In this document: in pieces, positions 22,492 through 33,326 of the stretch
Layout: each line of letters starts with the position of its first letter
How positions within the stretch are numbered: the first letter of the stretch is position 1
Source: Procambarus clarkii
Taxonomy: Eukaryota > Arthropoda > Malacostraca > Decapoda > Cambaridae
Assembly (NCBI RefSeq): GCF_040958095.1
Contig: NC_091152.1
Span: 23,186,844 to 23,250,843, forward strand
Reading direction: 5' to 3'
Length of the DNA: 64,000 nt
Position numbers and translations under genes: made by a program
The notes under the pieces: generated by a model
Database searches by the model: none
Seen by the model: only the letters and a program-made list of their open reading frames with translations
Told to the model about the DNA's origin: nothing

Positions 22492-23585
22492 TTAATTACA
22501 AAATAAACTTGTGGTCAATTATGTACTTACAGAATTTAGTGACCAGTATTGTGATAACAGCAGGATTGTGGTGATAATAAGCACTGTGCGTAGTATTATG
22601 GGAGGAGTAACTGTGGTGAGGGAGTGAGGGAGAGAATTGAGGTAGCCTCACTGTATGGCAGCCACTCTTGTTTTACTCATCATACTAGCTTAGTGGTTCG
22701 CTATGGTGAACACATTTGTACATGGGTATATACAATGTGTGTATATAGTGCAGTAACAGCAACAGGAGTATGTTGGGAGGAGCTATTTTGGTGAGGGCGG
22801 TTACGTAATTGTAGCGTCGTCTGCTGGCTGCGGTGTGATTTCTCATGCAGTGTATGGTGGCCACTGTAAAGTTTGGACACAATACCGGCTTACTTGCATA
22901 GTTCTGGTGAATAAAACATGTAGATAGGTATACATAACATGTGTAAATAGTGTAATACAAACAATAACAGTATGGTGGGAGGAGCAATGTTGGCGAGTAA
23001 GATGTTGGAGGAATGAGGGAGAGACTGGATGTTGGAGGAGTGAGGGTGTGGCAGCCGACGCTCGTGGAGTTCTGAGTGTGCTCATGGTGAATGTATATAG
23101 TGTGTAAATAGACTGTATATATACATAAATTAGCATAATACAATGGAAATATGTGCCGGATATGTGTACACATGTGTCATGCATGTAACACAGTGTCTTC
23201 GGACAGTACGGATGTTCTACTGCCATAATATAGTGTACATGTTCATTATACATAGGATTGGCATGTAAAAGCATATAAAATGTATTTGGAACTGTGCGCA
23301 GAAAATGAACAAAAATATATTTGCGGCAACTTGCGCATCCTGCCCCGAGTACCCTACCAGCCCCGGGGGCGTATGCCACAGGCGACCAGGGAATGATGAC
23401 GTCACGCACGAACTTACGGACTCCATAGCAGCTAAAGTACTTACAATTTCGACCTTCTGTTACTATACCCTTACTCGGGGAAGGATTTTTGACACTTTAA
23501 AACAGAAAAGAATTTTTTCCAGAGATTATATTTCCTGCGCACTGGGGGGGTGTCATATTTGGAGGCCGCGCAGTTAAGGGGTTAA
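22492..23585 (+). mobile_element. TTAA-element right part (end type of the 47.8 kb piggyBac)
   Basis: The right end, 'GGAGGCCGCGCAGTTAAGGG' and TTAA at 23582-23585, matches the right end of the 47844-50731 piggyBac. So does the preceding 300 bp ('GTAACACAGTGTCTTCGGAC', 'GGATGTTCTACTGCC'). The left portion instead holds copy A-type modules. The left side meets the TTAA of copy D but shows no matching inverted end, so it is a truncated or recombined element. No transposase. Confidence 0.65.
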
Positions 23586-23896
23586 CCACTGATGCTCTGA
23601 GTTTATTGTGACATTTCCCCCGTGCGCATGAAATAGTGTTTCCCAAAAAATTCATTTTTGTTTGTAAAATGATAAATTCCCTTCCCTGAACATTTTTATG
23701 TAAAAATAAATACCAAATTCCACTTACTTTGGCTGTGGGGACGGGGTCAAGATGCGCAGTGACATCATCAGGGGCTGGATGCCCGTGCGTGAAGCTCCCA
23801 GAGGTGATCATGCGGGCCATTTAAGCACCGCGAGTTGCCACAAATAAATTGTCAATTATTTGTTCTATTTATTTCCAATGCATTTTTTTTATCGTA

Positions 23897-25283
23897 CAGT
23901 ATCCACTCAATTTAACGGCCTCTTTTATACCGATCTGCCGGTATTAACGACCGGTTTGGGAGCCCAGTATCTGGAGCCTGCTATACCGGTCTGCGGTCGA
24001 TATTACCGACAGTCGGTATTGGGTTTGTTGTGGCATCAGCGTCCCCTCACATGGCGACCAGGCCGCCACCGACCTGGATCGTCCAGAGTCATATATTACA
24101 TCTTAATTTTCTTTTAAAATGATTCACTTTAATGAAGAAAATTGTAAATTATTATTAATAAAATATTTTGAAACAGTTTTTATTAAGCAAAAGTCTTTGT
24201 TTTCTTATTAAATACCTTTTATAGTATGTATAGGCACTAGGTATTTTTTTTCCCACGGACCTAGTATGTACTCCGCCGGGCCATGTGTTCCCATTGTTTA
24301 CTGTGAACTCGCGCGGCTAGCTTCAATTGTGAAGGATATTACTGTACTGTAATTGTGATCTTTTTAATTTACAAAATGCCAAAAGTTACCCAAAGGAAGC
24401 ACCTGACGGTTGCACAGAAGCTGGAGTTAATTAAGAAACTTGATAAAGGATATTCTCATGCACGAGCAGCAGCAGAGTTTAACATTCAACATAATTGTCA
24501 ATAGTGAAGTAGAATTAGAACTCATGTGAATTAGTAGTAAGGCTAGCTGTTGTGTGAAGTGAGTGCCTGAAAATAAGTGTACTGTACATACAGTATGTAC
24601 CCTGTATACAATATAAACAATATAAAACAAGCGCTGCAGAGGATGACGTAATCATCACAGCTTCGTAATCTTCAGTTTCATTAAAAGTAAGTCAATTTAC
24701 CAATTTCATTATAGTATTACAAGATATTAATTATTTTTTTTCAACAAAAGCTACATATTAGTCTCTGCCAATGTATATTCTATCGTCAGCAGAGAAAAGG
24801 TGAGCTCAAAATATTTCGTCTTGGCTAGCTCTCAGTGACAAGGCTCGATCGCCATTGTTATGGCATGGCCGCTACAGCCTGTGTCGTAACATTAAAAATA
24901 CATTACCTGCACTGTTCAGGGTAAATCAAAACACATCTCTAAAATTTTATTAAGACAATATTAACTCACTGATTGATACATGAAATATTTTTCAATACAA
25001 AGGAATGAATCAATTTTTTCCCACCCATCTGGACTTGATCAGAGCGTGTTCACACATCATCCATGCAGCAGCCAGCAACTGGCTTAATCGTCGGCCGTGC
25101 ACTAAATTGGAATGCAATTACACAATGAACTTTATTTAATTTTAGTTATACAGTATAAAATATATCCTACCTGAATGTTACTTGAAAAATTACCCGACCC
25201 GACTTAACGTCGGAAATAACGGAGCTCCGTAAATAACGACTTGCGCTCAGCCCCATATAGGCTGTTAAATTGAGTGGATACTG
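23897..25283 (+). mobile_element. pogo-type transposon with distinct ends
   Basis: The ends are CAGTATCCACTCAATTTAAC on both sides (the right read inward), about 24 bp with one mismatch (A/G in the bases that follow), flanked by TA at 23895-23896 and 25284-25285. It encodes only a short helix-turn-helix start (24376-24504). At 1,387 bp it is far shorter than a full element and cannot encode a catalytic domain. Its ends are unrelated to the Tigger copies elsewhere in the window. Confidence 0.88.
24376..24504 (+). pseudogene. pogo/CENP-B-type transposase N-terminus
   Basis: This 42-residue frame starts MPKVTQRKHLTVAQKLELIK and continues KLDKGYSHARAAAEFNI, a psq-type helix-turn-helix as found at the start of jerky/Tigger transposases. 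It then hits a stop and no further transposase is recognisable, so it is the stub left by an internal deletion. Confidence 0.75.
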
Positions 25284-25292
25284 TATATGATA

Positions 25293-25541
25293 ACCGGTCG
25301 GCCGAGCGGACAGCACGCTGGATTTGTGATCCTGTGGTCCTGGGTTCGATCCCAGGCGCCGGCGAGAAACAATGGGCAGAGTTTCTTTCACCCTATGCCC
25401 CTGTTACCTAGCAGTGAAATAGGTACCTGGGTGTTAGTCAGCTGTCACGGGCTGCTTCCTGGGGGTGGAGGCCTGGTCGAGGACCGGGCAGCGGGGACAC
25501 TAAAAAAAGCCCCGAAATCATCTCAAGATAACCTCAAGATG
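25293..25541 (+). mobile_element. tRNA-derived SINE, copy 3
   Basis: It matches copies 1 and 2 with an intact B box GGTTCGATCCC and the ATCTCAAGATAACCTCAAGA tail. It lies only nine bases right of the pogo element end. Confidence 0.9.
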
Positions 25542-25700
25542 ATGCATATTTGTGTCCTTTACAATATGTATACAGTAGAACGTTCATAATGTTCCATGGA
25601 ACTGTGATACAAGTGTCAATGATGTGTCCACAATAAATGTTTATTGTCGCAATATTACTTGTTAAAAATTCACTAGTTACAATATGTACAGTTTCACACG

Positions 25701-26400
25701 CTATTTACTCAGTAACACACAATTACACACTCGGTGCTTTGGAAGCGAGTAATAATCAACGAAGTAGTCCATGGTACAGAGCGATTTTCGTTTCCTGTTT
25801 CTTCGTTCCGAGTGCTTGCAAATAATGCACTCACCTACACCCTTGGCTTTAGTACTTGTAGGAAGTATGTAGCCAAGCTTGTAAAGCATAAGGTAGTCTT
25901 GAAAAGATTATAGGAAAAGATCAATTTGTAAGGTAGTCTTGAAAAGATCACTATGTAAGGTCCCACACTGGAAAAGATTCAGTCATTCTCAAAGAGTGTC
26001 AGTCAATCTGGAAGAGATTCAGCTATTTTTTTAAAATATCTATAGAAAATACCACATGGAAGCTGCTAACACTGTTCATCTATGCTACTTGTATCAGATG
26101 CATCATCACTGAACCCAAAAAATGATTTATCTATGTATCATCTATATAAATTGGAGATGGCATAGGTGTGCAAGGGTGACGCTCAGAGCTACAACTGGAT
26201 ACGCTCGCTGTATCATCCTCATAGGTGCTGTATGTACTTGCATCCGACCTTTGTGTTAGGTCCTTATTGCGCCTAGCTTCACCAATATTATGACCCTTAT
26301 GTTCTTCAAACAATAAGGTCTGAATTTCACCAATAGAGAGCGATCTTTCAACACAGCATCGGACAGATGTTTGGGAGCCAGAGGCGCGTGCACCACCCAT
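25701..26400 (-). pseudogene. piggyBac transposase remnant, copy 1 (both termini, core deleted)
   Basis: On the minus strand it starts at ATG 26398-26400 (MGGARASGSQTSV...). An acidic N-terminal region follows with 'DLTQRSDASTYSTYEDDTAS', aligned to 'DLTQRSDTSEGETEVDDVAS' at 48.2 kb. The region near 26060-26110 ends 'DTSSIDEQC' and a stop at the position where the other two copies also stop. The frame at 25889-25701 is the C-terminal Cys-rich domain (ECIICKHSERRNRKRKS, then CTMDYF and DYYSLPKH). The whole DDE domain between them is gone. The C-terminal domain has also lost its central cysteines. Confidence 0.8.
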
Positions 26401-27279
26401 GGTTGCTCATTCAGTACTAACCCAGCCAGCAGCTCTAGGGCATTCTGGAAATTTTTTCCAAGATGGCTGCCTCTCACAGGAGGACCTAAGAGTCCATTTC
26501 GTACACAACCTACCGCACGCTTATTTTGAATGGGTACCAAATATTTAAAGGGTGTTTTCTCAGTTGGCGCAATTTGCAACCAACCGAGTTTTCTCGATTG
26601 GTGCAGCATAGTGGTTAAGCTGCTAAGTGGTCCTGAGGAGATTTACACCCCTGTGCGCAAAAAAAAAAAAAAATCTAAAATATTTTTTTGTCTTCTAAAA
26701 ATGTTAACTTGTGTTCCCTGAGCACAGGAAAAATAAAAAAAAAATCGTAGATGACATATTTTGGCCACAATAGGCCGAGGAAGTCTGGCAGAATGTGGGC
26801 GTTGACAAGAGTGATCGTCAGAGACGGTCAAGGTCACCCGAGCTGTCAGGTTGGAGTTGCCACAAAGATGATATTACCTAATTATTTCAATGTCTCTGAT
26901 TATTTCTTAGTTTTCTTGCAGTAATATTATTCAATAGTGTGTAGTGTGACAGATTTATATAATAAAAGGGGTGAATCATTGCTATACTCAAAAGTATGGT
27001 GAGCATATTAGTGATTCAATTATGTGCATAAAATAATAAACATAGTTTTGCTGTTATTACACTATATACAGACATTATATGTAAGTATCTACATGTTTTG
27101 TTCACCACAACTGTAAACTAAGCTGATATAGTTAGTTAGTTCAGGCACTAAGAGACGCCGCTACACACACATGTCATCTGGCAGCTGCCTCCCTCACTGA
27201 TTCAAGGCCAGACGCACTAAAATTTCTCCCCCAACAATACCGTTTGTGGTGTTATTACACTATATACACACATTATATA

Positions 27280-28302
27280 CAGGGGGTACTTTGGTTTAAG
27301 AATTTAATCCGTTCCTGGAGACGGTTCGTAACCCAAAAATTCGTAAACCGAAGCGAATTTCCCCATAAGAAATAATGGGAAATTAATGAATCCGTTCCTG
27401 ACTTCCCAAAAACTTCACTTCAAAGTAAATTTTATACCTAATTCACCCAAATCTTCACTACAAAGGTATGTTCAAGGTATTACTTACCCTTGCTGATGAC
27501 TCCTGTTGGCGTATGGAAGATGAGGAGGGGGGAGGAGAGGTGATACTGTTTGGAAGGGGAGTCCCCTTCCATTATAACATCAGGCAGTGAAGATTTCTCT
27601 GGAGTGCACTCTGGCACAGTTTTGTCTGCATACCACTAGGTCCTGGTTGTGGCTCACTGCTTGATTTTCTCACAAGGAAATGATCCATTCAAGATTGTTT
27701 TTCCCTTCTTTACAACACTTGTTTGTAGCGAGGCATCACATTGTCATTAAAAAGATCAATGCAATGACTTACTACAGCTTTATCTGGGCGATTCTTTTCA
27801 GCAAAACTTTGTAGTCCTTCCCATACTGCACACATTTTCTTAATGAGGAAGGAACATTCTCTACTGCCTCCTCATCCTTCCCTGAAGATTTGTTGTACTG
27901 CCTAGCTAGTTCAACAACACGAGTACCATTTTCATGCTTACGAATGATTTCTCGTTTTTCCTCTATGGTTATTCTCACATGTGATTTCTTTCCTTTAACC
28001 TTACCACTGGCTTTCTTGGGACCCATGGCGAGATATATAATAGCTTTTATGCTCAAATGGCCAAAAATCTGACAAAAAACTGTAAATTCTTGTGAAAAAT
28101 TCAGCCGGGATAGTCACTGGGCGTGAGGCACTGGTAAACTGAGGCGCTAACGCTGTGACACCACACGCTAGGTCGGCTGTACGTGTATCAACAAACTCGT
28201 ATCCCGATACAAAGTTCTTATCCCAAAGAATTTTCCGAAGAAATTGGGCTCGTAACCTGAAAATTTCATAAACAGACACATTTGTAACCCGAGGTACCAC
28301 TG
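27280..28302 (-). mobile_element. Tigger-type transposon 2, internally deleted
   Basis: The ends are CAGGGGGTACTTTGG (left) and CAGTGGTACCTCGGGTTAC (right, read inward), with TA flanks at 27278-27279 and 28303-28304. It includes the 'CCCCATAAGAAATAATGGGA' sub-terminal block common to the group. The coding remnant is on the minus strand. Confidence 0.88.
27772..28026 (-). pseudogene. Tigger 2 transposase remnant
   Basis: It starts at ATG 28024-28026 with MGPKKASGKVKGKKSHVRIT, then the helix-turn-helix start 'EEKREIIRKHENGTRVVELA' and 'RQYNKSSG'. At SSG it jumps to a C-terminal linker ('KDEEAVENVPSSLRKC', 'VLLKRIAQIKL'). The deletion removes the second DNA-binding domain and the catalytic core. 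Further C-terminal traces lie at about 27480-27770 in other frames. Confidence 0.8.
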
Positions 28303-29048
28303 TATATCTACATGTTGTATTCACCGTAACTGTACACCTAGTACAGTAGGGTTCTACAAGCTTGTAGGGTTCGCAAAGAACATAGTGGCCACCCTCAACT
28401 CGGCTAGACAAGTCATGCAAACGACGCTACCTCCGTCACCCAAATGGCTCCTCCCAACAATCCTTTTGCTGTTATTACACTAATACACACATTATATATA
28501 AGAACACTACATTTGTGTTCACCATAGAGAAACACTGAGCTGGTATGGTGAATGCAGATAATAACAGGTGGCCACACAGTCAGTAAACGACGCTATCTCC
28601 CTCCCTCCCTCAGCATTACTCCGACCACACAGCGCTAATTATCACAACAATCCTGCTATTATCACAATCCTAGTCATTTTTATCACAGTCAGGAGTCTTC
28701 TGCAATACCGTCATCGCTAAATAAGAGCAGTTACATATTCATTTTGACATTTTTAGGCGATACTGTGGTCACAAGCTGAACGGCAATGCTGATAACTCAT
28801 GCTGCGTGCACCAGCCTTGGTTGCTCACACAGTACTGTGGTTCTCACACTGGAGAATGTTGCTCACGATTTTTTTTTAAACATGGCATCTGTTTACAAGA
28901 GTCCCAAGGAAGCTGATGTGAACCCTGTGTAGTCACGGGCCATTTGAATCGTGCCCGGCACTATGTTGTACTGTATATATACGCCATGCGCACGGTGGGA
29001 CATGTTACTCCGGGCATATATATACGCCATGCGCAGTTTAAGGGTTAA

Positions 29049-29530
29049 GCGATGCTAGGATATCATAGGATTTAAAACGCACGTGCGGTGGGTTGGTTAA
29101 GTGATGGAGCCTGAGGCCTCCAGTGAGTTACAGCAATCTTGAAAAAAAAATTCGCAGCATGCCCCAAAATCGCAGGTAGGCTCAGTTCTGCTTAACCACT
29201 GTGCTGCTCGGGCTCCAAATATGGCACCTCCTCCCCTGTGTGCAGGAAATAAATTCTTTGCAAAAATATATTTTTTTTATTTTTTGAAAATGTTAAATAC
29301 CTTTCCCTGATCACAGATATGTAAAAAAATCGAAATTGTATTAACTTTAGCCACAATGGGGTCTGGAAAATGGCGTGCGATGTCCCGATTTGGTGGTCGC
29401 ACGTGATGTAGACTCCCAGAGCCAGTTGAGCGCCAGCTTCAACATGCATGAGTTGCCACAAAATTTTTTTGTTAATTTTTTGTGTACATTTCCAAATATA
29501 GTACATCCGAGATTCAACGTACCCCTGATT
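29049..29530. mobile_element. piggyBac-type end fragments
   Basis: 29095-29190 resembles the 5' untranslated part of the 48 kb piggyBac ('GGCCTCCAGTGA', 'GCATGCCCC'). TTAA at about 29193 then opens CCACTGTGCTGCTCGGG, followed by 'GAGTTGCCACAAAATTTTTT', matching the left part of the element at 23582. It looks like two partial ends joined at a TTAA. No coding sequence. Confidence 0.55.
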
Positions 29531-29854
29531 CAATGAATCTCCGGCTAGGTCGCATACTTTTCAGGCCAGATTTACTCACCCGGTTCGACGAACAATGATT
29601 CGCCAAAGCGGGGAATGTGCGGATTTGCTTACGACGTCGGAACAGTTCACAGACTGGTGGAAAACTTTCCCATTCTTTCACAGGTTACAATTACTGTAAT
29701 AATTCCTACATATGACAAGTTGGACCACACAAGTGGTCCACACAAGTGGTCCTACACAAGTGGTCCACACAAGTGGTCCACACAAGTGGTCCACAAGCTT
29801 ACGATGTTGGGACAGTGGTGGAAAACTTTCCCATTCTATCACAGGTTACAATTA
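29531..29854 (+). repeat. Direct duplication flanking a short ACAAGTGGTCC array
   Basis: 'GAAAACTTTCCCATTCT' followed by 'TCACAGGTTACAATTAC' occurs at about 29658-29695 and 29820-29855. Between them, five to six copies of CACAAGTGGTCCA form a short tandem array (about 29722-29800). The upstream 'CCGAGATTCAACGTACCCCT' could be the end of another pogo-type element, but no partner end was found. Confidence 0.6.
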
Positions 29855-29984
29855 CAGGGGCTCCTCGGTTTACGAATTTAATCCATTCCTGGAGATGGTT
29901 CGTAACCAGAAAATTTGTAAACCGAAGCAAATTTCCCAATAAGAAATAATGGGAAATGAATTAATCCATTCCTGACTCCCAAAA
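29855..29984 (+). mobile_element. Tigger-type left-end fragment
   Basis: CAGGGGCTCCTCGGTTTACG after TA, plus the 'AATAAGAAATAATGGGAAAT' block, identify a Tigger end. It is cut off at 29984 by the DIRS sequence beginning AACCAGCGTTG. Confidence 0.8.
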
Positions 29985-30182
29985 AACCAGCGTTGAATGT
30001 AATGAAACGCCATTTTCTGTGTGAGTCCCAGAGGCTCCCCGGAGCTATCCATGGCTGATATGGATATCCTAACTATTTTGCATCAGTCGATGTGGGTGGA
30101 GTTCTAGCCTACCGGGGACCACTAGCCAGAACCTGGCCCCCTCACAGAGGCACGGGGAGCAATGGTTCATAGAAATACACTT

Positions 30183-30440
30183 GTTGTGTTGCTTTGGGTC
30201 GGCGGTTGCAGCCCGTTGTCTCGTCTTCGCATTGAGGAGTGGAGCACTGACTACCTCCCGGGTAAGTCCCCTTGGTTTTCTGGGGGGAGTCCCTATGGCT
30301 CTCCGGAGCTACCTCACCGAAAGACTACCAAGAAAACCAATGGGACTTACCCGGGAGGCAGTCGGTGCTCCACTCCTCAATGCGAAGACGAGACAATGGG
30401 CTGCAACCGCCGACCTAAAGCAACACAGGCCCAACTGGGC
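30183..30440. repeat. ~100 bp inverted repeat at the end of the DIRS recombinase
   Basis: 'GCTTTGGGTCGGCGGTTGCA' through 'GGTTTTCTGG' (about 30190-30291) is repeated inverted at about 30334-30423, centred near 30312. The unit is the last part of the recombinase frame plus the internal complementary region. It could form a strong hairpin, and probably reflects a template switch or a fold-back duplication. Confidence 0.8.
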
Positions 30441-31000
30441 CCAGGAATGTTTACAAGGTAGCGTGCAGCCAGGACCCAGTTCGACCGCCAAAATCCCCGT
30501 GCCCGAATGTCAGCCCAAGACATATTGCCAAAGACGCCAGCAAGAGCAGCAAACTTAAGATTGTCATGGGCACGGGGATAGACCGCAGGCTGGCTGGATT
30601 TAATAACCCTGTGGATGACCTGAGAGACCCGAACCTGCGAACAGGGAAGAAGGGAAACCGGATCAACCCAAAGCGCGTCCCCGGACACAAAAGCCGTGGC
30701 GCGCAGATAATGGAGGAGGGCCGCAACCGGACACAACACATGGTGAACCCTCGGCCTGACAAACCAAGCATCCACAACCCAAGGACCCCTCCGGAAAGCA
30801 GCAGTCTCGTTCTTCACCAGAAAAGAGGGAGACGGCTGTAAATGAACAAATCAAAGACCACAACCAAAGGAGCAAAAACCTCTGTGCTGGAGAAGAGCAT
30901 GAAGCTCCGCCACGCGACTTCCAGAGGCTAATGCCAACAGAAAAAAGAGCCTTAGCAAAACAATCTTGAACCGAAGGAGTCACAACAAACCGAGGAGAGG
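30377..31000 (-). pseudogene. DIRS tyrosine recombinase (30 kb copy)
   Basis: The minus-strand frame up to 30817 encodes 'HHVLCPVAALLHYLRATAFV', then 'YPRAHDNLKFAALAGVFGNM' and 'FWRSNWVLAARYL'. Compared with the 14 kb copy, the H-x-x-R box reads HDNL, so the second catalytic Arg is lost. Upstream in another reading (near 30890-30930) 'SGSRVAELHALLQ' carries the first catalytic Arg. The protein is therefore both frameshifted and lacks a key residue. Confidence 0.8.
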
Positions 31001-31110
31001 AAAGATAGAAGAGCACTCTGCCCAAGGACCAGGCCAGCTCAGGTGGCGCATGAGCAGGCCGGAGGTGAAACAACGCCCGAGACAGCTTGCGAAACGGCGC
31101 AGAAGTAACA

Positions 31111-32711
31111 TCAATACCGAAAGCAAGCTGCAGCGGCTCCGCCAGCTTGCAGCTTGCTTGAACTCCCACACCGTGCTGTGGACCTACGGAAGGATGGACC
31201 CCACCACCCCTGGCCGGCCTGGTGAGCACTGGTCACAAAACCCCAGCCTAGAGACGACGCGTCCGTGAACACATCGAGCGAGGGCTCGGGAAGGTGCCAA
31301 GGCACTGAACCCAAAAAAACCTGAAGAGGAAGCCAGCGACGTAGCAGCCGACACAAAGCCCCCGGGGGTCGAACCCAGCGATCGTGAGAGAGGCGAACGG
31401 GATGTCCCCGAAGAACAGCCGACAAAGTCAAACCCGACCCGGCGGGTAGACCAACATCGCGAAGTTCAGGGTCCCGCACAAACCCTCGAGCAACCACCGG
31501 GTGACCCGGGAGCCCCCCAGAAACAGACACAGGCGAGACCGCAGCCGAAGGAGAGACTCCAGAGGAAGAGACAAGGAAGCGGTCCGAGAGTCCCACACAA
31601 AACTTGGCCAGGACCAAACCTGGGAGGGCACCAGATGGGACTTCCGCCAGTTCACCAGGAACCCGAACCCAGCGAGCTGGGAAAGCACCAAATCCCTGGC
31701 GAGCAGACACGCGGACCGACTGGGAGCCCAAGCCAGCCAGTCGTCGAGGTAAGCCAACACCCGAACACCTAACAGACGCAGACGGGCCACCATGACCCGG
31801 GTAAGGCGTGTGAACACGTGAGGTGCCAGGTTCAACCCGCAAGAGAGACAACGAAAACGGTAGCACTGAAGCCCCACAACAAAACTGAGCCAGTCCCGGA
31901 ACCCCACATGAATAGGGATGTGCCAATACGCGTCCTTGAGATCCACTGACATCATCCAAGTGCCCGGCTCCAACAAAAGCCGGACCTGGGACAGAGTGGT
32001 CATCCGAAACGAGGGGCAAGAAACCCAAGGGTTCAGACGGGACAAGTCCAGAATGAACCGCAGGTCCGCACAGTCCCGTTTCGGAACTGGAAACAGGCGG
32101 GAAACCCACCTGAGGGACGGAGACGTTTCGACCACGCCCAAGCGTACCCACTCCAACGTGACCCGACGGAGTGCAGGAGAGGAAGCCTGCCCCATCAGCC
32201 CCGAACCCCTCGTAGGAGGAGGAGCCACCCAACGCCACCGCAGGCCGCGAGAAACTACCCGAAAAGCCCACAAATCGTGAGACCAGGCGTGAGCGAACAG
32301 AGACAGCCTCCCCCTCATCGCCCCATCAATGGGGCGAACCGCGAAAGAGCCGCTGCCCCTTACGAGAACCCGACCTGTGCGCAGAGCGAACACCGCACCG
32401 AACAGGCACAAGTGGGACCGCAGGCGGCACAGGCACCGAACCCAACACCTGTGGCCCACCCCGACGAATGGAACAGCGAGCCCTGGTACGACCCCGCCGG
32501 GAAGGAACCCTCCGATTCCCCCGGAGCACCAACAACTCAGACATAGGGCAGCAAGAGGATGAAGCCGCCTGAATATAACGCTCAGCCGCAGAAGCCTCAA
32601 AAAGCAGAGGACAAAAGGGAGAAGACAACCTAAGAACCAGGGCCCAAGCGGATTCCAAAGAGGAAGCAAGGATCCTCCTGACGACATGCGAAACGTGCAA
32701 CGAAAAACCAC
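31111..32711 (-). pseudogene. DIRS reverse transcriptase and RNase H
   Basis: The 427-residue frame (32711-31428) contains 'VSRLFPVPKRDCADLRFILD', 'MSVDLKDAYWHIPIH' (first catalytic Asp, ~31922-31949) and 'VLAYLDDWLAW' (YLDD box at about 31740-31751). The RNase H continues in an overlapping frame (32271-31111), ending 'SLDVFTDASSLGWGFV'. A shift between the two frames near 31450 separates the RT from RNase H. The upstream ~200 residues hold Arg/Ser/Gly-rich, poorly conserved sequence. Confidence 0.88.
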
Positions 32712-33326
32712 AGCAACTCCTCCCGCAGGATCAGCGCAAAAAGCTTCAACATGGCAGACGACGCCCGAATAGCCGAGACCAAGGCGTCAAACCCAGGAAC
32801 GGCCCCAAGCGCCTCAACATCCTCCGCAAGCCAATCCAAAGACAGCTCCAGGAGGGAAAAGAAATGCAGGACCGAAGCCAAAAAGCCACGAGCGCGCAAA
32901 TCCTCCGCCACAAGAACAGCCGACAGGGAAGGAACCTGCACATGGAGCTGCACCGCACCAACATCCCGCAGAAGGGCAGGAGCAAAAAGATACTCACTAA
33001 GGTGCTCAAAATCTCCCCCCAGGTAAACCTGGACCACCGTCAACGTCTCTATGCCACTCAAACGTGCGGGTTCGACAGAACGAGTCCCAAGCATCCAGCG
33101 AAAACAAGGGGCAGTCTGCAAGCCAGGACGACCCCAGAACCTCATAACGCACCCAGTATGGACACGACGATCCAAACCTGAAAGAAGAAGGATCCATTAT
33201 GGAGGCGTACTCCGGGTCACGCACGAGGTAAGCCGCAAAGGCCGACCGCACCTCAGGCGGAGAGATGCGGGTAGCCGAAAACCTCCAGAAATACGGAACC
33301 AGAGAATCCACATGGACTGGCTCCAA
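32630..33326 (-). pseudogene. DIRS ORF1 (gag-like) remnant
   Basis: Minus-strand frames give 'PYFWRFSATRISPPEVRSAF' and 'AYLVRDPEYASIMDPSSFRF', then a Leu-rich helical region with 'LRAPALLRDV'-type sequence. They lie directly upstream of the RT, the position of the DIRS gag-like ORF. The assignment rests on position and general character, with at least one frame change. Confidence 0.6.

Larger units (their letters stand above)
18977..22495 (+). mobile_element. TTAA-family element, copy D (split by an I-like LINE)
   Basis: TTAA at 18977-18980 opens CCCTTCAATTGCGCATCGCA, and TTAA at 22492-22495 closes ...GCGCCATTTAAGGG. The left end has the perfect palindrome GCATCATATGATGC at 18998-19011 and a second, decayed GCATCGCAATGC 43 bp later. 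The interior is clearly of the copy A type, yet the end palindrome is different. The LINE at 20527-22459 lies close to the right end, with a 14 bp duplication. Confidence 0.85.
23582..26618 (-). mobile_element. piggyBac element, copy 1 (decayed; host of a pogo element and a SINE)
   Basis: TTAA at 23582-23585 and 26615-26618. The ends read inward as CCACTGATGCTCTGAG (left) and CCACTATGCTGCACC (right). It carries remnants of a piggyBac transposase on the minus strand (25701-26400). Sequence near 23600-23890 ('GCGAGTTGCCACAAATAAAT') is shared with 29195-29510 and, inverted, with 41880-42220. It is interrupted by elements at 23897-25283 and 25293-25541. Confidence 0.8.
26615..29048 (-). mobile_element. 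TTAA-family element, copy E (split by Tigger 2)
   Basis: It shares TTAA 26615-26618 with the piggyBac on its left and ends at TTAA 29045-29048. The right end, read inward, is CCCTTAAACTGCGCAT, followed by the palindrome pair GGCGTATATATATGCC (29013-29028) and GGCGTATATATAC (28973-28985), 43 bp apart. The interior is of the copy A type. The left end lacks a clean CCCTT start. A Tigger element occupies 27280-28302. Confidence 0.75.
29985..33326 (-). mobile_element. Large DIRS element, decayed
   Basis: On the minus strand, in order: a gag-like region (33326-32630), reverse transcriptase (32711-31428), RNase H (~31300-31111), tyrosine recombinase (~31000-30377) and the 3' inverted terminal repeat (29985-30180). 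The repeat shares its outer end CCAGCGTTGAATGTAATGAA with the mini-DIRS. Domain order and the YLDDW reverse transcriptase box are typical of DIRS. The 5' inverted repeat is absent because the right side abuts an RTE-like LINE. Several frameshifts break the genes. Confidence 0.88.

Noticed and set aside
1823..25541. Functional tRNA genes at the SINE heads
   Set aside because: The B boxes are good, but the cloverleaf and acceptor pairing are not intact and each head is followed by the same SINE body.
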